From an uncultured Lachnospiraceae bacterium (GTDB lineage: Bacteria; Bacillota; Clostridia; Lachnospirales; Lachnospiraceae), in contig CAJUSO010000005.1 of assembly GCA_910588965.1 (NCBI GenBank), positions 42,155 through 106,154 of the forward strand: DNA of 64,000 nucleotides. The letters run 5' to 3'. This document shows, piece after piece, positions 41,852 through 51,501 of this stretch. The position numbers were made by a program, and so were the translations under genes. Each line of letters starts with the position of its first letter. Positions within the stretch are counted from its first letter, which is position 1. The notes beneath the pieces were generated by a model. It did no database searches, was not told where the DNA came from, and saw only the letters and a program-made list of their open reading frames with translations.

Positions 41852-43300
41852 ATGCCAATGAAAGATATCACAGCTTTCACCGCAGTGCAGCTTGCGGAAA
41901 AGATAAAGAAGCGGGAAATCAGCGTTGTAGAAGCTACCCAGGCCACGCTCGAACAGATTGGGCAGATGGAAAGCTTTATCAACAGCTACGTTACCATAGA
42001 CCAGGAAGGGGCCCTGCGCCAGGCGCAGGAAATCCAGGAAAAGCTGGATGGCGGTGCGCTTGTTAGCCCCCTGGCCGGCGTCCCTGTTGCGATTAAAGAC
42101 AATATGTGCACCGCTGGGATGCCGACCACGTGCAGTTCTAAAATGCTGGAGCATTTTGTCCCCGCCTATACGGCCGAAGCCGTGCAGAACCTTATCCATG
42201 CGGGCGCAGTCATCATCGGCAAGACCAATATGGATGAGTTTGCCATGGGCAGCACCACAGAGACTTCTGCTTTTGGCATTACCAAAAACCCCAGGAATTT
42301 TTCCCATGTCCCTGGCGGTTCTTCTGGGGGAAGCTGCGCCGCCGTAGCGGCCCAGGAATGCTTCTATGCGTTGGGGTCTGACACGGGCGGTTCTATCCGC
42401 CAGCCCAGTTCCTTCTGCGGCGTCACAGGCTTAAAGCCCACCTATGGCACGGTATCCCGGTACGGCCTGGTTGCATATGGCTCTTCTTTGGACCAAATCG
42501 GCCCAATTGCCAAAGACGTGGCAGACTGCGCCGCCATCCTAGAAGTGATTGCATCCTATGACAAAAAGGATTCTACTTCCATCATCCGCAAGGATACGGA
42601 TTTCACCTCTGCCCTTGTGCCTGATGTGAAGGGGATGAAAATCGGGATTCCCAGGGATTACTTGGGCGAGGGCCTGGATGCTGAAGTGAGGGCTGCCGTT
42701 TTGGCCGCCGCCAAGTCCTTGGAAGGGCAAGGCGCTGTCCTGGAGGAATTTGACCTGAGCCTGGCGGAATACGCGGTCCCTGCTTATTACGTCATTGCCT
42801 GCGCAGAGGCGAGCTCGAACCTGGCGCGCTTTGACGGCGTGAAATACGGCTACCGCACAAAACACAGCGAAGGGCTGCACCAAATGTACAAAAACTCCCG
42901 TTCCGAGGGCTTCGGTGCGGAAGTAAAACGCCGTATCATGCTGGGCTCTTTCGTCCTAAGCTCCGGCTATTACGATGCTTATTATTTAAAAGCGCTGCGT
43001 GCCAAAGCCTTGATAAAACAGGCGTTTAGCCAAGCGTTCCAGAGATATGATATAATCTTAGGGCCAACCGCCCCTGGGACGGCGCCGGAAATCGGCAGCA
43101 GCCTGGGCGACCCGCTGAAAATGTACCTGGGGGATATTTATACGGTTTCCGCCAACCTGGCAGGGCTGCCGGCTATCTCCCTTCCCTGCGGCATGGATTC
43201 TAAGGGCCTGCCCATAGGCCTGCAGCTGATTGGCGATTGCTTCCAGGAAAAGAAGATTATCAAGGCTGCCTATTCCTATGAGCAGGCGCAGCTATTATGA
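41852..43300 (+). CDS. gatA: Aspartyl/glutamyl-tRNA amidotransferase subunit A
   Basis: The 482-residue amidase has the full signature with catalytic Lys in GVPVAIKDNMC, the Ser-cisSer-Lys triad around GKTNMDEFAMGSTTE and VPGGSSGGSCAAVAAQ, and ALGSDTGGSIRQPSSFCGVT. It hydrolyses glutamine to supply ammonia for converting Asp-tRNA-Asn or Glu-tRNA-Gln to the amide form. The start is ATG 41852 with AAAGAGG upstream; an earlier in-frame ATG at 41753 lies inside gatC. A PMKDITAFTAVQLAEKI start matches the family. Confidence 0.97.
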   Translation: MPMKDITAFTAVQLAEKIKKREISVVEATQATLEQIGQMESFINSYVTIDQEGALRQAQEIQEKLDGGALVSPLAGVPVAIKDNMCTAGMPTTCSSKMLEHFVPAYTAEAVQNLIHAGAVIIGKTNMDEFAMGSTTETSAFGITKNPRNFSHVPGGSSGGSCAAVAAQECFYALGSDTGGSIRQPSSFCGVTGLKPTYGTVSRYGLVAYGSSLDQIGPIAKDVADCAAILEVIASYDKKDSTSIIRKDTDFTSALVPDVKGMKIGIPRDYLGEGLDAEVRAAVLAAAKSLEGQGAVLEEFDLSLAEYAVPAYYVIACAEASSNLARFDGVKYGYRTKHSEGLHQMYKNSRSEGFGAEVKRRIMLGSFVLSSGYYDAYYLKALRAKALIKQAFSQAFQRYDIILGPTAPGTAPEIGSSLGDPLKMYLGDIYTVSANLAGLPAISLPCGMDSKGLPIGLQLIGDCFQEKKIIKAAYSYEQAQLL

Positions 43301-43318
43301 TGACAGGAGGATTCACCC

Positions 43319-44758
43319 ATGAGCAAAGAGTACGAAACCGTCATAGGCTTGGAAGTCCATGTAGAGCTGGCTACCAAGACAAAAATCTTCTGTGGCTGCC
43401 CCACTGCCTTTGGGGGCTTGCCCAATACCCATACCTGCCCGGTGTGCACCGGCATGCCAGGGACCCTGCCGGTGCTGAATAAGCAAGTGGTGGAATATGC
43501 CATCGCCGTAGGATTGGCCACAGGCTGCTCCATCACCCGTTACTGCCGGTTTGACCGCAAAAACTATTTCTATCCGGATAACCCGCAGAATTACCAGATT
43601 TCCCAGCTATACCTCCCAATCTGCAGGGATGGCGGCGTGGAGATTGAGACGCCGTCCGGCAAAAAATCCATTGGGATCCATGAAATCCATATGGAGGAGG
43701 ACGCCGGGAAATTGATCCACGACGAATGGGAGGGCTGTTCCCTGGTGGATTTTAACCGTTCCGGCATCCCTTTGATTGAAATTGTCTCTGAGCCGGACAT
43801 GCGTTCCGCAGAGGAAGTGATTGCCTATCTGGATAAGCTGCGGATGATTATCCAGTACCTGGGCGCTTCAGACTGCAAGCTGAACGAAGGTTCCATGCGC
43901 GCAGACGTCAACCTGTCTGTCCGCGAGGCTGGCACAAGGGCGTTTGGCACCCGTACGGAAATGAAGAACCTAAATTCCTTTAAGGCAATTGCCAGGGCGA
44001 TTGAAGGGGAGAAAGCCCGGCAGGTTGGTTTACTGGAAGCGGGGAAGCCCATTATCCAGGAAACCAGGAGGTGGGATGACGCCAAGGGGGATTCCTATGC
44101 CATGCGCAGCAAGGAGGATGCCCAGGATTACCGCTATTTCCCAGATCCTGACTTAACGCCTGTGGAAATCAGCGACGCCTGGATCCAGAAAATCAGGGAG
44201 CGCCAGCCGGAACTGCACACGGAAAAGCAGGCGCGTTATAAGTCGGAGTATGGCCTGCCCGATTACGACGCCAAAATCCTTACCAGTTCTAAGCGCCTGG
44301 CAGATTTGTTTGAAGCGACGGCAAAACTCTGCCATAACCCCAAAAAGGCCAGTAACTGGCTGATGGGCGAGACCATGCGCCTTTTAAAAGAACAGGAGAT
44401 GGAGCCGGAGGATATCCGGTTTTCCCCGGTGAACCTGGCGAAGCTGATTGCCCTTACGGAAGAGGGCAGCCTGAACAGCACGGTGGCCAAGGAAGTATTT
44501 GAAAAGGTTTTCCAGGAAGATGCCGACCCTGTGGCTTATGTGGAGACCCATGGGCTAAAAATGGTCCGTGATGAAGGCTTCTTACAGCGTACCGTTGCGC
44601 AGGTCATCCAGGATAACCCCAAATCCGTGGCGGATTATAAGAATGGCAAGGAAAAGGCGGTAGGTTTTTTGGTGGGGCAGACGATGAAGGCCATGAAGGG
44701 GAAAGCAGACCCAGGCATGGTGAACCGGATTTTAAAAGAAATGCTGAAATCCCAGTAA
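43319..44758 (+). CDS. gatB: Aspartyl/glutamyl-tRNA amidotransferase subunit B
   Basis: A 479-residue GatB of normal length with ETVIGLEVHVELATKTKIFC, zinc-site cysteines (CGCPTAFG ... HTCPVCTGMPG), YPDNPQNYQISQ, EDAGKLIHDEWEGCSLVDFN, and the C-terminal YqeY-like tail domain. It binds the misacylated tRNA and activates the acyl group for amidation. It follows gatA after 18 bases with GACAGGAGG before its ATG. It is the last gene of the T-box operon. Confidence 0.97.
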   Translation: MSKEYETVIGLEVHVELATKTKIFCGCPTAFGGLPNTHTCPVCTGMPGTLPVLNKQVVEYAIAVGLATGCSITRYCRFDRKNYFYPDNPQNYQISQLYLPICRDGGVEIETPSGKKSIGIHEIHMEEDAGKLIHDEWEGCSLVDFNRSGIPLIEIVSEPDMRSAEEVIAYLDKLRMIIQYLGASDCKLNEGSMRADVNLSVREAGTRAFGTRTEMKNLNSFKAIARAIEGEKARQVGLLEAGKPIIQETRRWDDAKGDSYAMRSKEDAQDYRYFPDPDLTPVEISDAWIQKIRERQPELHTEKQARYKSEYGLPDYDAKILTSSKRLADLFEATAKLCHNPKKASNWLMGETMRLLKEQEMEPEDIRFSPVNLAKLIALTEEGSLNSTVAKEVFEKVFQEDADPVAYVETHGLKMVRDEGFLQRTVAQVIQDNPKSVADYKNGKEKAVGFLVGQTMKAMKGKADPGMVNRILKEMLKSQ

Positions 44759-44763
44759 ATACG

Positions 44764-44796
44764 CAACTTTGACACATCTATCGGGTATGATATCTG
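44764..44796 (+). promoter_or_regulatory. Promoter and putative operator of the response regulator gene
   Basis: CAACTTTGACACA (44764-44776) overlaps the -35 TTGACA (44769-44774); TATCTG (44791-44796) at 16-base spacing is the possible -10. A nearly identical motif precedes the ABC permease gene at 47657, suggesting a shared regulator. Confidence 0.55.
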
Positions 44797-44873
44797 TAAG
44801 AAACGATGGGGGCATCCCTTTTGGGGCGTTCCATCGGGGATAATGTCCAAAGGGGCTGGTTGGGAGGTTTTTC

Positions 44874-45530
44874 ATGAAGGTTTTAATTGTGGAGGATGAT
44901 GGGGCAATTGCAAATTTAATCAAAGTAAACCTGGAAGCAGAAGGGTATGGATGTACCTGCGCCCCTGATGGGAAGGTTGGGGCGGATCTCATTGAAAAAG
45001 AAAGCTTTGATTTGATCCTGCTGGATATTATGCTGCCAGAGATTGACGGCTATGAGCTGCTGGAGTATGTCAAGCCAATCGGGACCCCTGTCATTTTCCT
45101 GACGGCCAAAAGCGGGGTGGGTGACCGCATCAAGGGATTAAAGCTTGGGGCAGACGATTATATTATCAAGCCCTTCCAGGTGGGGGAGCTGCTTGCCCGG
45201 GTGGAGGCGCTGCTGCGGCGGTATGGGAAGCTGAACCAGAAGCTTGTTTTTGCGGGCGTGGAGATTGATATGGCGTCCAGGACGGTCAGCAGGGACGGGG
45301 AGGCTGTGGATCTGACAGTGAAGGAATTTGACCTGCTGGTGGAACTGATACAGAATAAAAATGTGGCATTATACCGGGAACGGCTCTATGAGAAAGTCTG
45401 GGGCGGGACGTATATGGGGGATACCCGAACGTTGGACTCCCATATCCAGAGGCTTAGGCGGAAGCTGGGATGGGAGCGCTATATTAAGACGGTATTCCGG
45501 ATCGGATACCGGCTGGAGGAGGGGGAATGA
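44874..45530 (+). CDS. OmpR-family response regulator
   Basis: A 218-residue regulator with receiver domain (KVLIVEDDGAIANLIKVNLE, phospho-Asp in LILLDIMLPEIDG, Lys in YIIKPF) and a C-terminal winged helix (DLTVKEFDLLVELIQN, the TLDSHIQRLRRKLG recognition helix). The next gene is a histidine kinase overlapping by ATGA, and an ABC permease/ATPase pair lies 2.3 kb downstream. The operator motif repeated upstream of both suggests that it controls itself and the transporter. Confidence 0.93.
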   Translation: MKVLIVEDDGAIANLIKVNLEAEGYGCTCAPDGKVGADLIEKESFDLILLDIMLPEIDGYELLEYVKPIGTPVIFLTAKSGVGDRIKGLKLGADDYIIKPFQVGELLARVEALLRRYGKLNQKLVFAGVEIDMASRTVSRDGEAVDLTVKEFDLLVELIQNKNVALYRERLYEKVWGGTYMGDTRTLDSHIQRLRRKLGWERYIKTVFRIGYRLEEGE

Positions 45531-46930
45531 AGCTATTCCATAAGATCTTTCTCTGCTTTGTCGTGATATTTGGCATTACATTCCAGGCAGCAGGGTATCT
45601 GCTGATTAATTACGCCTACGGGAATGCAGTCGGGCAGCAGAAGAAGATTGCTTTCCAGGATTTCCAGTATAACCGGTCCATCCTTCAGTCCATGCTGTAT
45701 TCCAACCCAGAGTTTTTTGCCGAGGGCGGAAGCGGGGCGGCAGGCATTTCCAGGGATTTTACAGTACCTGCCGCAGTGTATGGGGAAGACGGGACAGATT
45801 ACTTTTCCAGCCTGGCGGTGCTGCCGGATAAGTATGATTTTAAGAAAACCGAAGATGACAGGATATTCTTCCAGATTTTGGGGCAGGAAGGGGAAAATTA
45901 CATTTTGGTCTGTGATTACGTCCGGCAAGGCGGGCAGGGGGTATATCTGGTGACGCAGACGGATATCAGCCCGATGCTCCATACCCAGAAACGCATGATA
46001 GCATATTTCCAGAAGATTTATATTGCCATCCTGTGTATCAGCTTTCCCATCATCTTCCTGCTGACGAAGGCGCTTACCGCTCCGATAAAGAGGGTCAGCG
46101 AGGCGGCGGGAAGGATTGCAAGGGGCAATTATTCCCAGCGGATACGCATGGAGGGGAAAGATGAGATTGGGGAGCTGGCTGTTGGGTTCAACCAGATGGC
46201 CAGGCAGGTGGAAGAGAAAGTGGCCGAGCTGTCAGATATGGCCAGGCAGAAAGAAGATTTTGCAGCGAATTTCGCCCATGAGCTGAAGACGCCGATGACG
46301 TCTGTGATTGGCTATGCGGATATGCTCTACCAGCGCGACCTGCCCCGGGAGCAGGTGAAGGGCGCGGCTGGTTATATCCTGGAGGAAGGCATGCGCCTGG
46401 AGGCCTTATCACTGAAATTGATGGATTTGTTCGTAATGGGCAAGCAGGATTTTGTCCTGGAGAGGATGCCTATCAGGGAAATGTTTAAAAACCTGCGCCA
46501 AGGGATTGGCCCTATGTGCCAAAAGCACGGCGCAGCGCTGCATATAGAGGCGGGCGAAGGCAGCATTTATGCGGATTTTGACCTGTTTAAGACAATGGCC
46601 CTAAATCTGGCGGATAATGCCGTAAAGGCAGGCAGCAGGGACTTGTGGGTCATCGGGCGGCAGGAAGGGGAGGCGGTTAAAGTTGTAATCAAGGACAATG
46701 GGAGGGGGATACCCCCAGAGGAACTTGGGAAGATTACGGAGGCATTTTATAGGGTGGATAAATCCCGGTCAAGGAAGCAGCACGGGGCTGGGCTTGGCAT
46801 GGCGCTGGTAGCAAGGATTGTGGAAATACATGGGGCAAGGATGGAGATAGAAAGCGATGGGAAGACGGGAACGGCAGTCAGCGTGGCATTCCGCCTGGCA
46901 GGAGGGGATAGGGAAGATCCAAGGATATAA
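45527..46930 (+). CDS. Sensor histidine kinase with HAMP domain
   Basis: The 467-residue kinase has two membrane helices (FLCFVVIFGITFQAAGYLLI near the start, IYIAILCISFPIIFLLTKAL at about 161-180) enclosing an extracellular sensor of about 130 residues. A HAMP domain follows (PIKRVSEAAGRIARGNYSQR), then the H-box AANFAHELKTPMTSVIGYAD, the N-box NLADNAVKAG, and the G boxes DNGRGIPPEE and HGAGLGMALV. It partners the preceding regulator. The extracellular domain size sets it apart from the minimal kinase at 13.7 kb. Confidence 0.93.
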   Translation: MKLFHKIFLCFVVIFGITFQAAGYLLINYAYGNAVGQQKKIAFQDFQYNRSILQSMLYSNPEFFAEGGSGAAGISRDFTVPAAVYGEDGTDYFSSLAVLPDKYDFKKTEDDRIFFQILGQEGENYILVCDYVRQGGQGVYLVTQTDISPMLHTQKRMIAYFQKIYIAILCISFPIIFLLTKALTAPIKRVSEAAGRIARGNYSQRIRMEGKDEIGELAVGFNQMARQVEEKVAELSDMARQKEDFAANFAHELKTPMTSVIGYADMLYQRDLPREQVKGAAGYILEEGMRLEALSLKLMDLFVMGKQDFVLERMPIREMFKNLRQGIGPMCQKHGAALHIEAGEGSIYADFDLFKTMALNLADNAVKAGSRDLWVIGRQEGEAVKVVIKDNGRGIPPEELGKITEAFYRVDKSRSRKQHGAGLGMALVARIVEIHGARMEIESDGKTGTAVSVAFRLAGGDREDPRI

Positions 46931-47645
46931 ATATACAGCGCTTACGGTACTCCTTGCGCTGGCCATTTCTTTTGGCAGCATGGCAGGCATGGATCTTATC
47001 CTAAAAGCAAGGGAAGGGCAGCTTTTAGCGGAAAGCGGGGAAGCGGCATGGGAGCAGCCGGTGGTAGGAAGGCAGGGCAAGGAAGGGCAGATCCTTACTA
47101 CAGGACAGGTGGAAGCGGTGGTAAGCTATTGGGAGAGGCGTAGGGCATTGACCATCCATAACCCCGTCAAGGGGCAGATTTCTATGGAGGAATCCATTAA
47201 GGCCGGGAATAAATGGCTTGCAGAAATGGGGATGGATGGGAAGCGGGGCAAAGAGGAGGCCGTACATGCCATGCTTGAAACGGCTATTCTGGAAGAAGGG
47301 ACGGAGGAATCCTTAGAGCCCTATTATAGCCTTTGGAATGTGCAGATTTCCAGCGGATCCATGCAGGCAGTCTTATATGTAAACGCCGTAACAGGGCAGG
47401 TATGGGATGCGCGTATTGTGTTTACGGAGATATTGCCAGAGAAAGAGCCCTATGGCAAATTAAGGCGTTTTGTAGAATTATCCGGGCTTGAGGCATCGGG
47501 TGCGGAGAAAAGCTGGCGGTATGGGGATTGGATGGTTACGAGGCTGGAAATTGATGGCAGCGGGATGTATGCCACAATGAATTGGCTTTCTGGTTTTAAT
47601 GGCGCCGATACTGCTACGGCCGATTTCCAGCTCAGGGTGGAATAG
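46857..47645 (+). CDS. Membrane-anchored protein of unknown function, PepSY-like pattern
   Basis: The frame encodes 262 residues with one N-terminal membrane helix (YTALTVLLALAISFGSMAG) and an extracellular part that contains YSLWNVQISSGSMQAVLYVN followed by AVTGQVWDARIV, a pattern resembling PepSY-type domains. It overlaps the 3' end of the kinase gene by 74 bases if ATG 46857 is the start; no other ATG precedes the helix, and the ribosome binding site is poor, so the start is uncertain. Its place behind a two-component system suggests an accessory sensor role, which is inference. Confidence 0.6.
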   Translation: MGRRERQSAWHSAWQEGIGKIQGYKYTALTVLLALAISFGSMAGMDLILKAREGQLLAESGEAAWEQPVVGRQGKEGQILTTGQVEAVVSYWERRRALTIHNPVKGQISMEESIKAGNKWLAEMGMDGKRGKEEAVHAMLETAILEEGTEESLEPYYSLWNVQISSGSMQAVLYVNAVTGQVWDARIVFTEILPEKEPYGKLRRFVELSGLEASGAEKSWRYGDWMVTRLEIDGSGMYATMNWLSGFNGADTATADFQLRVE

Positions 47646-47656
47646 GGCAAATATTA

Positions 47657-47735
47657 CAACTTTAACACAACTTTACCGAAAGTAAGGCACAACACCCAGG
47701 TAGGATATAGGTATGTCCTCCCTGGGTGTTGTTTT
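47657..47735 (+). promoter_or_regulatory. Operator repeats and terminator ahead of the ABC permease gene
   Basis: CAACTTTAACACA (47657-47669) and CAACTTTACC (47668-47677) are direct repeats with an 11-base period and match the motif at 44764. They are followed by a terminator-like hairpin, CAACACCCAGG/CCTGGGTGTTG with T4 (47690-47735). The hairpin could end the upstream transcript or act as an attenuator for the transporter. Confidence 0.6.
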
Positions 47736-47818
47736 CTCTTAGCCCTATAAGGGAAAACCCCAGGGATTCCCTAGCGTTCCCACAAGGGGGATTTATGTGT
47801 TAGATTGGAGGAAAGGCT

Positions 47819-50800
47819 ATGAGAAAACCAAATGCTTTCAAAACACTTTTGCGCACCCCGCTTAAGGCTTTGCTGACGTTCCTTCTAGTGGCGGCAGCCT
47901 CATTCACCCTGTTCGCACGGGCTGCGGATTATGCGGTTACGGCCCGGGAAGCAGCAAATGCCGAGAGCTTCTATCATGGGGTTGCCGCTTTAGATAATAC
48001 GGTGCCGGATGTCATTCTGATGGGGGGCAGCGGGGGCTTAGGTTATGCCAACGTTTATGAGGTGGAAGATAAGCCTTGGCCCACAGAAGCGCAGCTTCAG
48101 GAATTTTCCGCGTTGCCTGGGGTTACGCTGGCAGACACAAGGTATATGACAGCTGGGCGGGTAGAGGGGTTCCGGCGCCTGTCTGATGTAGAATATGCAG
48201 GCCGCAGCCTCAGCAGGTTTGTGCTGGAGGGCACATATCAGGGATATGAGGGAAGCCCGGAGGATGGGGGCTGGATAGAACTGGTCTTGGATGATGTAAA
48301 GGTACTTGCCAGTGAGACGGAAATTGACACAGGGGGGCAGGTACGGGTAACGGCCGTAGGGCTGGAGGAGACAGGCAGGGAAATCCCATACCCTGCGGCA
48401 TTTTTTGACAAGCTGGGCAAAGGGAGCAGGTGCCTGGTAGTGGGGAGGTATCACGGCCTGCAGGGAAACCTCCAGATGGACGGGGAGGAAGAGGCGTTTT
48501 GTGTCCTGGACGGGGCGCCAGGCAATTATTTGGAAACAGAGGAGTTTGCATATTACAAAGGGCTGGCAGAGGCTATCACCCAGAGCCTATCTACTTATGA
48601 TATTGTGTATACTTCGGATATGCGCGCTATCCCGTGTTTTAACGAGCGCAGGATGGTAATATCCCAGGGACGCCCCTTGCAGGCGGGGGATTGGGACGCC
48701 TGTGTGGTAAGCGAGCTTTTCCTGAAGGAAAATGGCTTGTCCATAGGCAGCCGGGTCGGCGTGGAACTGGGCAGCAAGCTGTTTCGGCAGAATTCCTTGT
48801 ACGGCGCTATGGCCCAAGATGCAGAAACCATCTCAAGCTTCGCTTCTGCCAAAGATTTGGAAATCATAGGCGCCTACCAATTTACAGACACCCTGGATGC
48901 ACGGATATCCGAAAGCAAATGGAGTTATACGTCCAATACGGTTTTTGTGCCAAGCGCTCTTTTGCCAGTGGAGGTCCCGGATCGTTATGAGCTATCTCCA
49001 GGTGCGTTCAGCGTCTGGATAGAGGATGCACGCGACATAGAAACATTCCGGAAAGCGGCGGAGCCTTTTGCAGCGGAAATGGGCTTAAGCCTGCGTTTTT
49101 CAGACGGGGGCTGGCTAGGCATGGAAGAAAGCTTTCAGTCAGGCGCGCTGGCGTCCCTTCTGGCCGCTGTGCTGTATCTAGCCGGGGCAGCCATGGCGCT
49201 GTTCTTAGCAGCATATCTTTATATTGGGCAGAACAAAAAGGCTTATGCCATTATGCGGACCCTGGGGGTCCCAGGCAGGGCTGCCCAAAATGCCCTTCTG
49301 CTGCCGCTGGCTGCCCTGTCAGCGCTGGCCATGCCGATAGGCGCCGCAGCAGGGCTTTCCTATGCTTCTGGCACGGCAGCCAAGGCGCTTGCAGGCATGG
49401 CTGCCAGTGCGCCGAACGGGTATGTCCCGGATACCTCCCTTCCGGCAGGCGCCTTGGTTTTATGCCTGTTTGGTGAATTGGCATGGATTGCCGCGGCTGC
49501 CTTTCTTTTCCTGCGGAGGATGAAAAAGGCGCCTCCCTTGGAACTGCTGCAGGAGGGCAAGGCAAAGGCGGGGGAAAAAGCCGCATCCGTTGGGATGGAT
49601 ACGGCTCCCCTTCCGGGAAGCTTTCATGCCGGGAAGCTTCCTGCCGCCAGAAAGGCGGGCTTGCCAGAGGGCAGAAACTATGGGGCGCTGCGCCATGTCA
49701 CAGCCCATGCCCTACGCCATATGAGGCGCGGCATTGGGAAAACGGCAGTGTCGCTTGCATTGTCAGCCGTGCTGGCAGGCGGCATTGGCCTGTTTGTGCT
49801 GGCTAGGCTTACATACCAGGACGCCTTCCATGAAATGCATGTGGAAGGCAGGGCATTGGAATTTTCTTCTTCTGCCCTGATGGAACTGGTGAAATCTGAT
49901 TTTGCCAAAGAGGTGTACTGTTATGGGAATTACAGCGTGCGTATAGACGGCAGAAAACTCCATACCCCTATGGTAGTTTCCAATGATGTGGGGCGTTATC
50001 TGGGGGAAGGATGTAACATAACCTATGCAGAGGGATATGATCTGTCTGTCTTGGACAGCACAGGGCCGGTGTGCCTGGTTGGCCAGTCCCTTGCAGAGAC
50101 GCTGGGCATCCGTCCAGGCAGCAAGATAAGCCTGATGTCCGATACCCTATATTCTGCCATGGAAGAAATGTATGGAGAAGGGGAAGGGCTTCAGGCAGCC
50201 GCCGGGCTGGCAACTAAGATCTACCAAGTCGCCGGCTTGGTAGAGACAGGTGACGGGGACATCGGTTCTTGTATTTTTGCAGGGATGAATGAACAGGCGG
50301 AAGGGGTTTATGGACAGCCCTTCCCGATTGGCTACTGCGAATTTATACTGGCGGATAATGAAAAGCTGGCCGGCCTGGATGGTTTTTTGGATGAATTGAA
50401 GGACCGCAACAAGGCCTATGCAACCATGGCTTCTTATTATATTGATTCTACCGGGCTTGAAAATATCCAGCGTATCTGCGGCTTGTTAGAGTCGCTCTTC
50501 CCCATTGCAGTGGCTGCCGCGGCGCTGGTTGGGCTGTTTGGATCGGGGCTTCCTATCCTGCAGTCGGCGCAAGAAGCCGTATTCTTACGCATGTTGGGCG
50601 TTACGAAAAAACGCGCCCGCTGCATGCTTGCACTTGGGCAGGTTTTTCTCTGCCTTATTGGGATTGCGCTCGCAGCATGCTTGCTGGCGGCGCCTGCCCC
50701 AGGGATATTTGCAAGGAGCGCCCAGACCCTTGCCATCTGCTGGCTGCTGTACTTTCTGGGGTGTGCCTGCGGGATATTGGCGGCCGCATCAGGGGTCGCA

Positions 50801-50851
50801 GGATTGACACAAGGAAAGGAGAAGAAGTATGCCGACATTAACTTTAGATAA
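47819..50851 (+). CDS. FtsX-like ABC transporter permease (large, two-core)
   Basis: This 1010-residue membrane protein has an N-terminal helix (TPLKALLTFLLVAAASFTLF), a large extracellular region (about 40-430), and membrane helix groups (ASLLAAVLYLAGAAMALFLA, then LLPLAALSALAMPIGAAAGL and LVLCLFGELAWIAAAAFLFL). A second extracellular region and a C-terminal helix group (FPIAVAAAALVGLFGSGLPI, then AICWLLYFLGCACGILAAAS) follow. This is the arrangement of MacB/FtsX-type permeases with duplicated cores. Together with the ATPase that overlaps it by 23 bases it probably forms a Bce-like or lipoprotein-type exporter. GGAGGAAAGG precedes the ATG. Confidence 0.85.
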   Translation: MRKPNAFKTLLRTPLKALLTFLLVAAASFTLFARAADYAVTAREAANAESFYHGVAALDNTVPDVILMGGSGGLGYANVYEVEDKPWPTEAQLQEFSALPGVTLADTRYMTAGRVEGFRRLSDVEYAGRSLSRFVLEGTYQGYEGSPEDGGWIELVLDDVKVLASETEIDTGGQVRVTAVGLEETGREIPYPAAFFDKLGKGSRCLVVGRYHGLQGNLQMDGEEEAFCVLDGAPGNYLETEEFAYYKGLAEAITQSLSTYDIVYTSDMRAIPCFNERRMVISQGRPLQAGDWDACVVSELFLKENGLSIGSRVGVELGSKLFRQNSLYGAMAQDAETISSFASAKDLEIIGAYQFTDTLDARISESKWSYTSNTVFVPSALLPVEVPDRYELSPGAFSVWIEDARDIETFRKAAEPFAAEMGLSLRFSDGGWLGMEESFQSGALASLLAAVLYLAGAAMALFLAAYLYIGQNKKAYAIMRTLGVPGRAAQNALLLPLAALSALAMPIGAAAGLSYASGTAAKALAGMAASAPNGYVPDTSLPAGALVLCLFGELAWIAAAAFLFLRRMKKAPPLELLQEGKAKAGEKAASVGMDTAPLPGSFHAGKLPAARKAGLPEGRNYGALRHVTAHALRHMRRGIGKTAVSLALSAVLAGGIGLFVLARLTYQDAFHEMHVEGRALEFSSSALMELVKSDFAKEVYCYGNYSVRIDGRKLHTPMVVSNDVGRYLGEGCNITYAEGYDLSVLDSTGPVCLVGQSLAETLGIRPGSKISLMSDTLYSAMEEMYGEGEGLQAAAGLATKIYQVAGLVETGDGDIGSCIFAGMNEQAEGVYGQPFPIGYCEFILADNEKLAGLDGFLDELKDRNKAYATMASYYIDSTGLENIQRICGLLESLFPIAVAAAALVGLFGSGLPILQSAQEAVFLRMLGVTKKRARCMLALGQVFLCLIGIALAACLLAAPAPGIFARSAQTLAICWLLYFLGCACGILAAASGVAGLTQGKEKKYADINFR

Positions 50852-51491
50852 CGTAACATATAAATATAAGAATGCACAAAAAGCGGCGGTTTCCGGCGTA
50901 TCCTGTACGTTTGGGGCAGGGCGGGCCTATGCCATTGTAGGACCTTCCGGTTCTGGGAAATCCACGCTGCTATCCCTATTGGCAGGGTTAGACCTGCCTA
51001 CGGACGGCACGGTTTCCCTGGATGGGGCAAGCCTGGCCGGGCTGGATCTGGACCGTTACCGCAGGGAAAGCATTTCTATGATTTTCCAGGCTTTCCACCT
51101 TTTCCCCTTGCTGACAGTTATGGAAAATGTCTGCTTTCCCATGGAACTGTGCGGGGTGATGCCAGGAGACGCCAAGCCGCGGGCTGCGGCGCTTCTGGAG
51201 GGCGTTGGGATTACAAAGGAGCAGATGGGCAGGTTCCCCGCAAAGCTCTCTGGCGGGGAGCGGCAGCGTGTGGCGATTGCCAGGAGCCTTGCGTCAAGCG
51301 CGAAAATCATTTTGGCAGACGAGCCTACAGGGAACCTTGACGGCGCAAATACCCAGAATATCATAGAAATCCTGTGCAGCCTGGCTCATGAAAAGGGGTA
51401 TTGTGTGGTGATCGTGACCCATGATATGGAAGTTGCAGAGGCTGCGGATGTTGCGCTCCGGATGCGGGATGGGGAACTGCAGGAACGGTAG
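50829..51491 (+). CDS. ABC transporter ATPase (MacB/LolD-type)
   Basis: A 220-residue ATPase with Walker A GPSGSGKSTLL, Q-loop FQAFHLFPLLTVMENV, signature LSGGERQRVAIARSL, Walker B IILADEPTGNLD and the H-loop VIVTHDMEVAE. Its size and motifs are typical of the LolD/MacB/BceA group that drives FtsX-type permeases. AAAGGAGAAG lies before the ATG within the permease gene. It would power the preceding permease, under the regulator whose operator lies at 47657. Confidence 0.95.
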   Translation: MPTLTLDNVTYKYKNAQKAAVSGVSCTFGAGRAYAIVGPSGSGKSTLLSLLAGLDLPTDGTVSLDGASLAGLDLDRYRRESISMIFQAFHLFPLLTVMENVCFPMELCGVMPGDAKPRAAALLEGVGITKEQMGRFPAKLSGGERQRVAIARSLASSAKIILADEPTGNLDGANTQNIIEILCSLAHEKGYCVVIVTHDMEVAEAADVALRMRDGELQER

Positions 51492-51501
51492 GGGGTATCT
51501 A

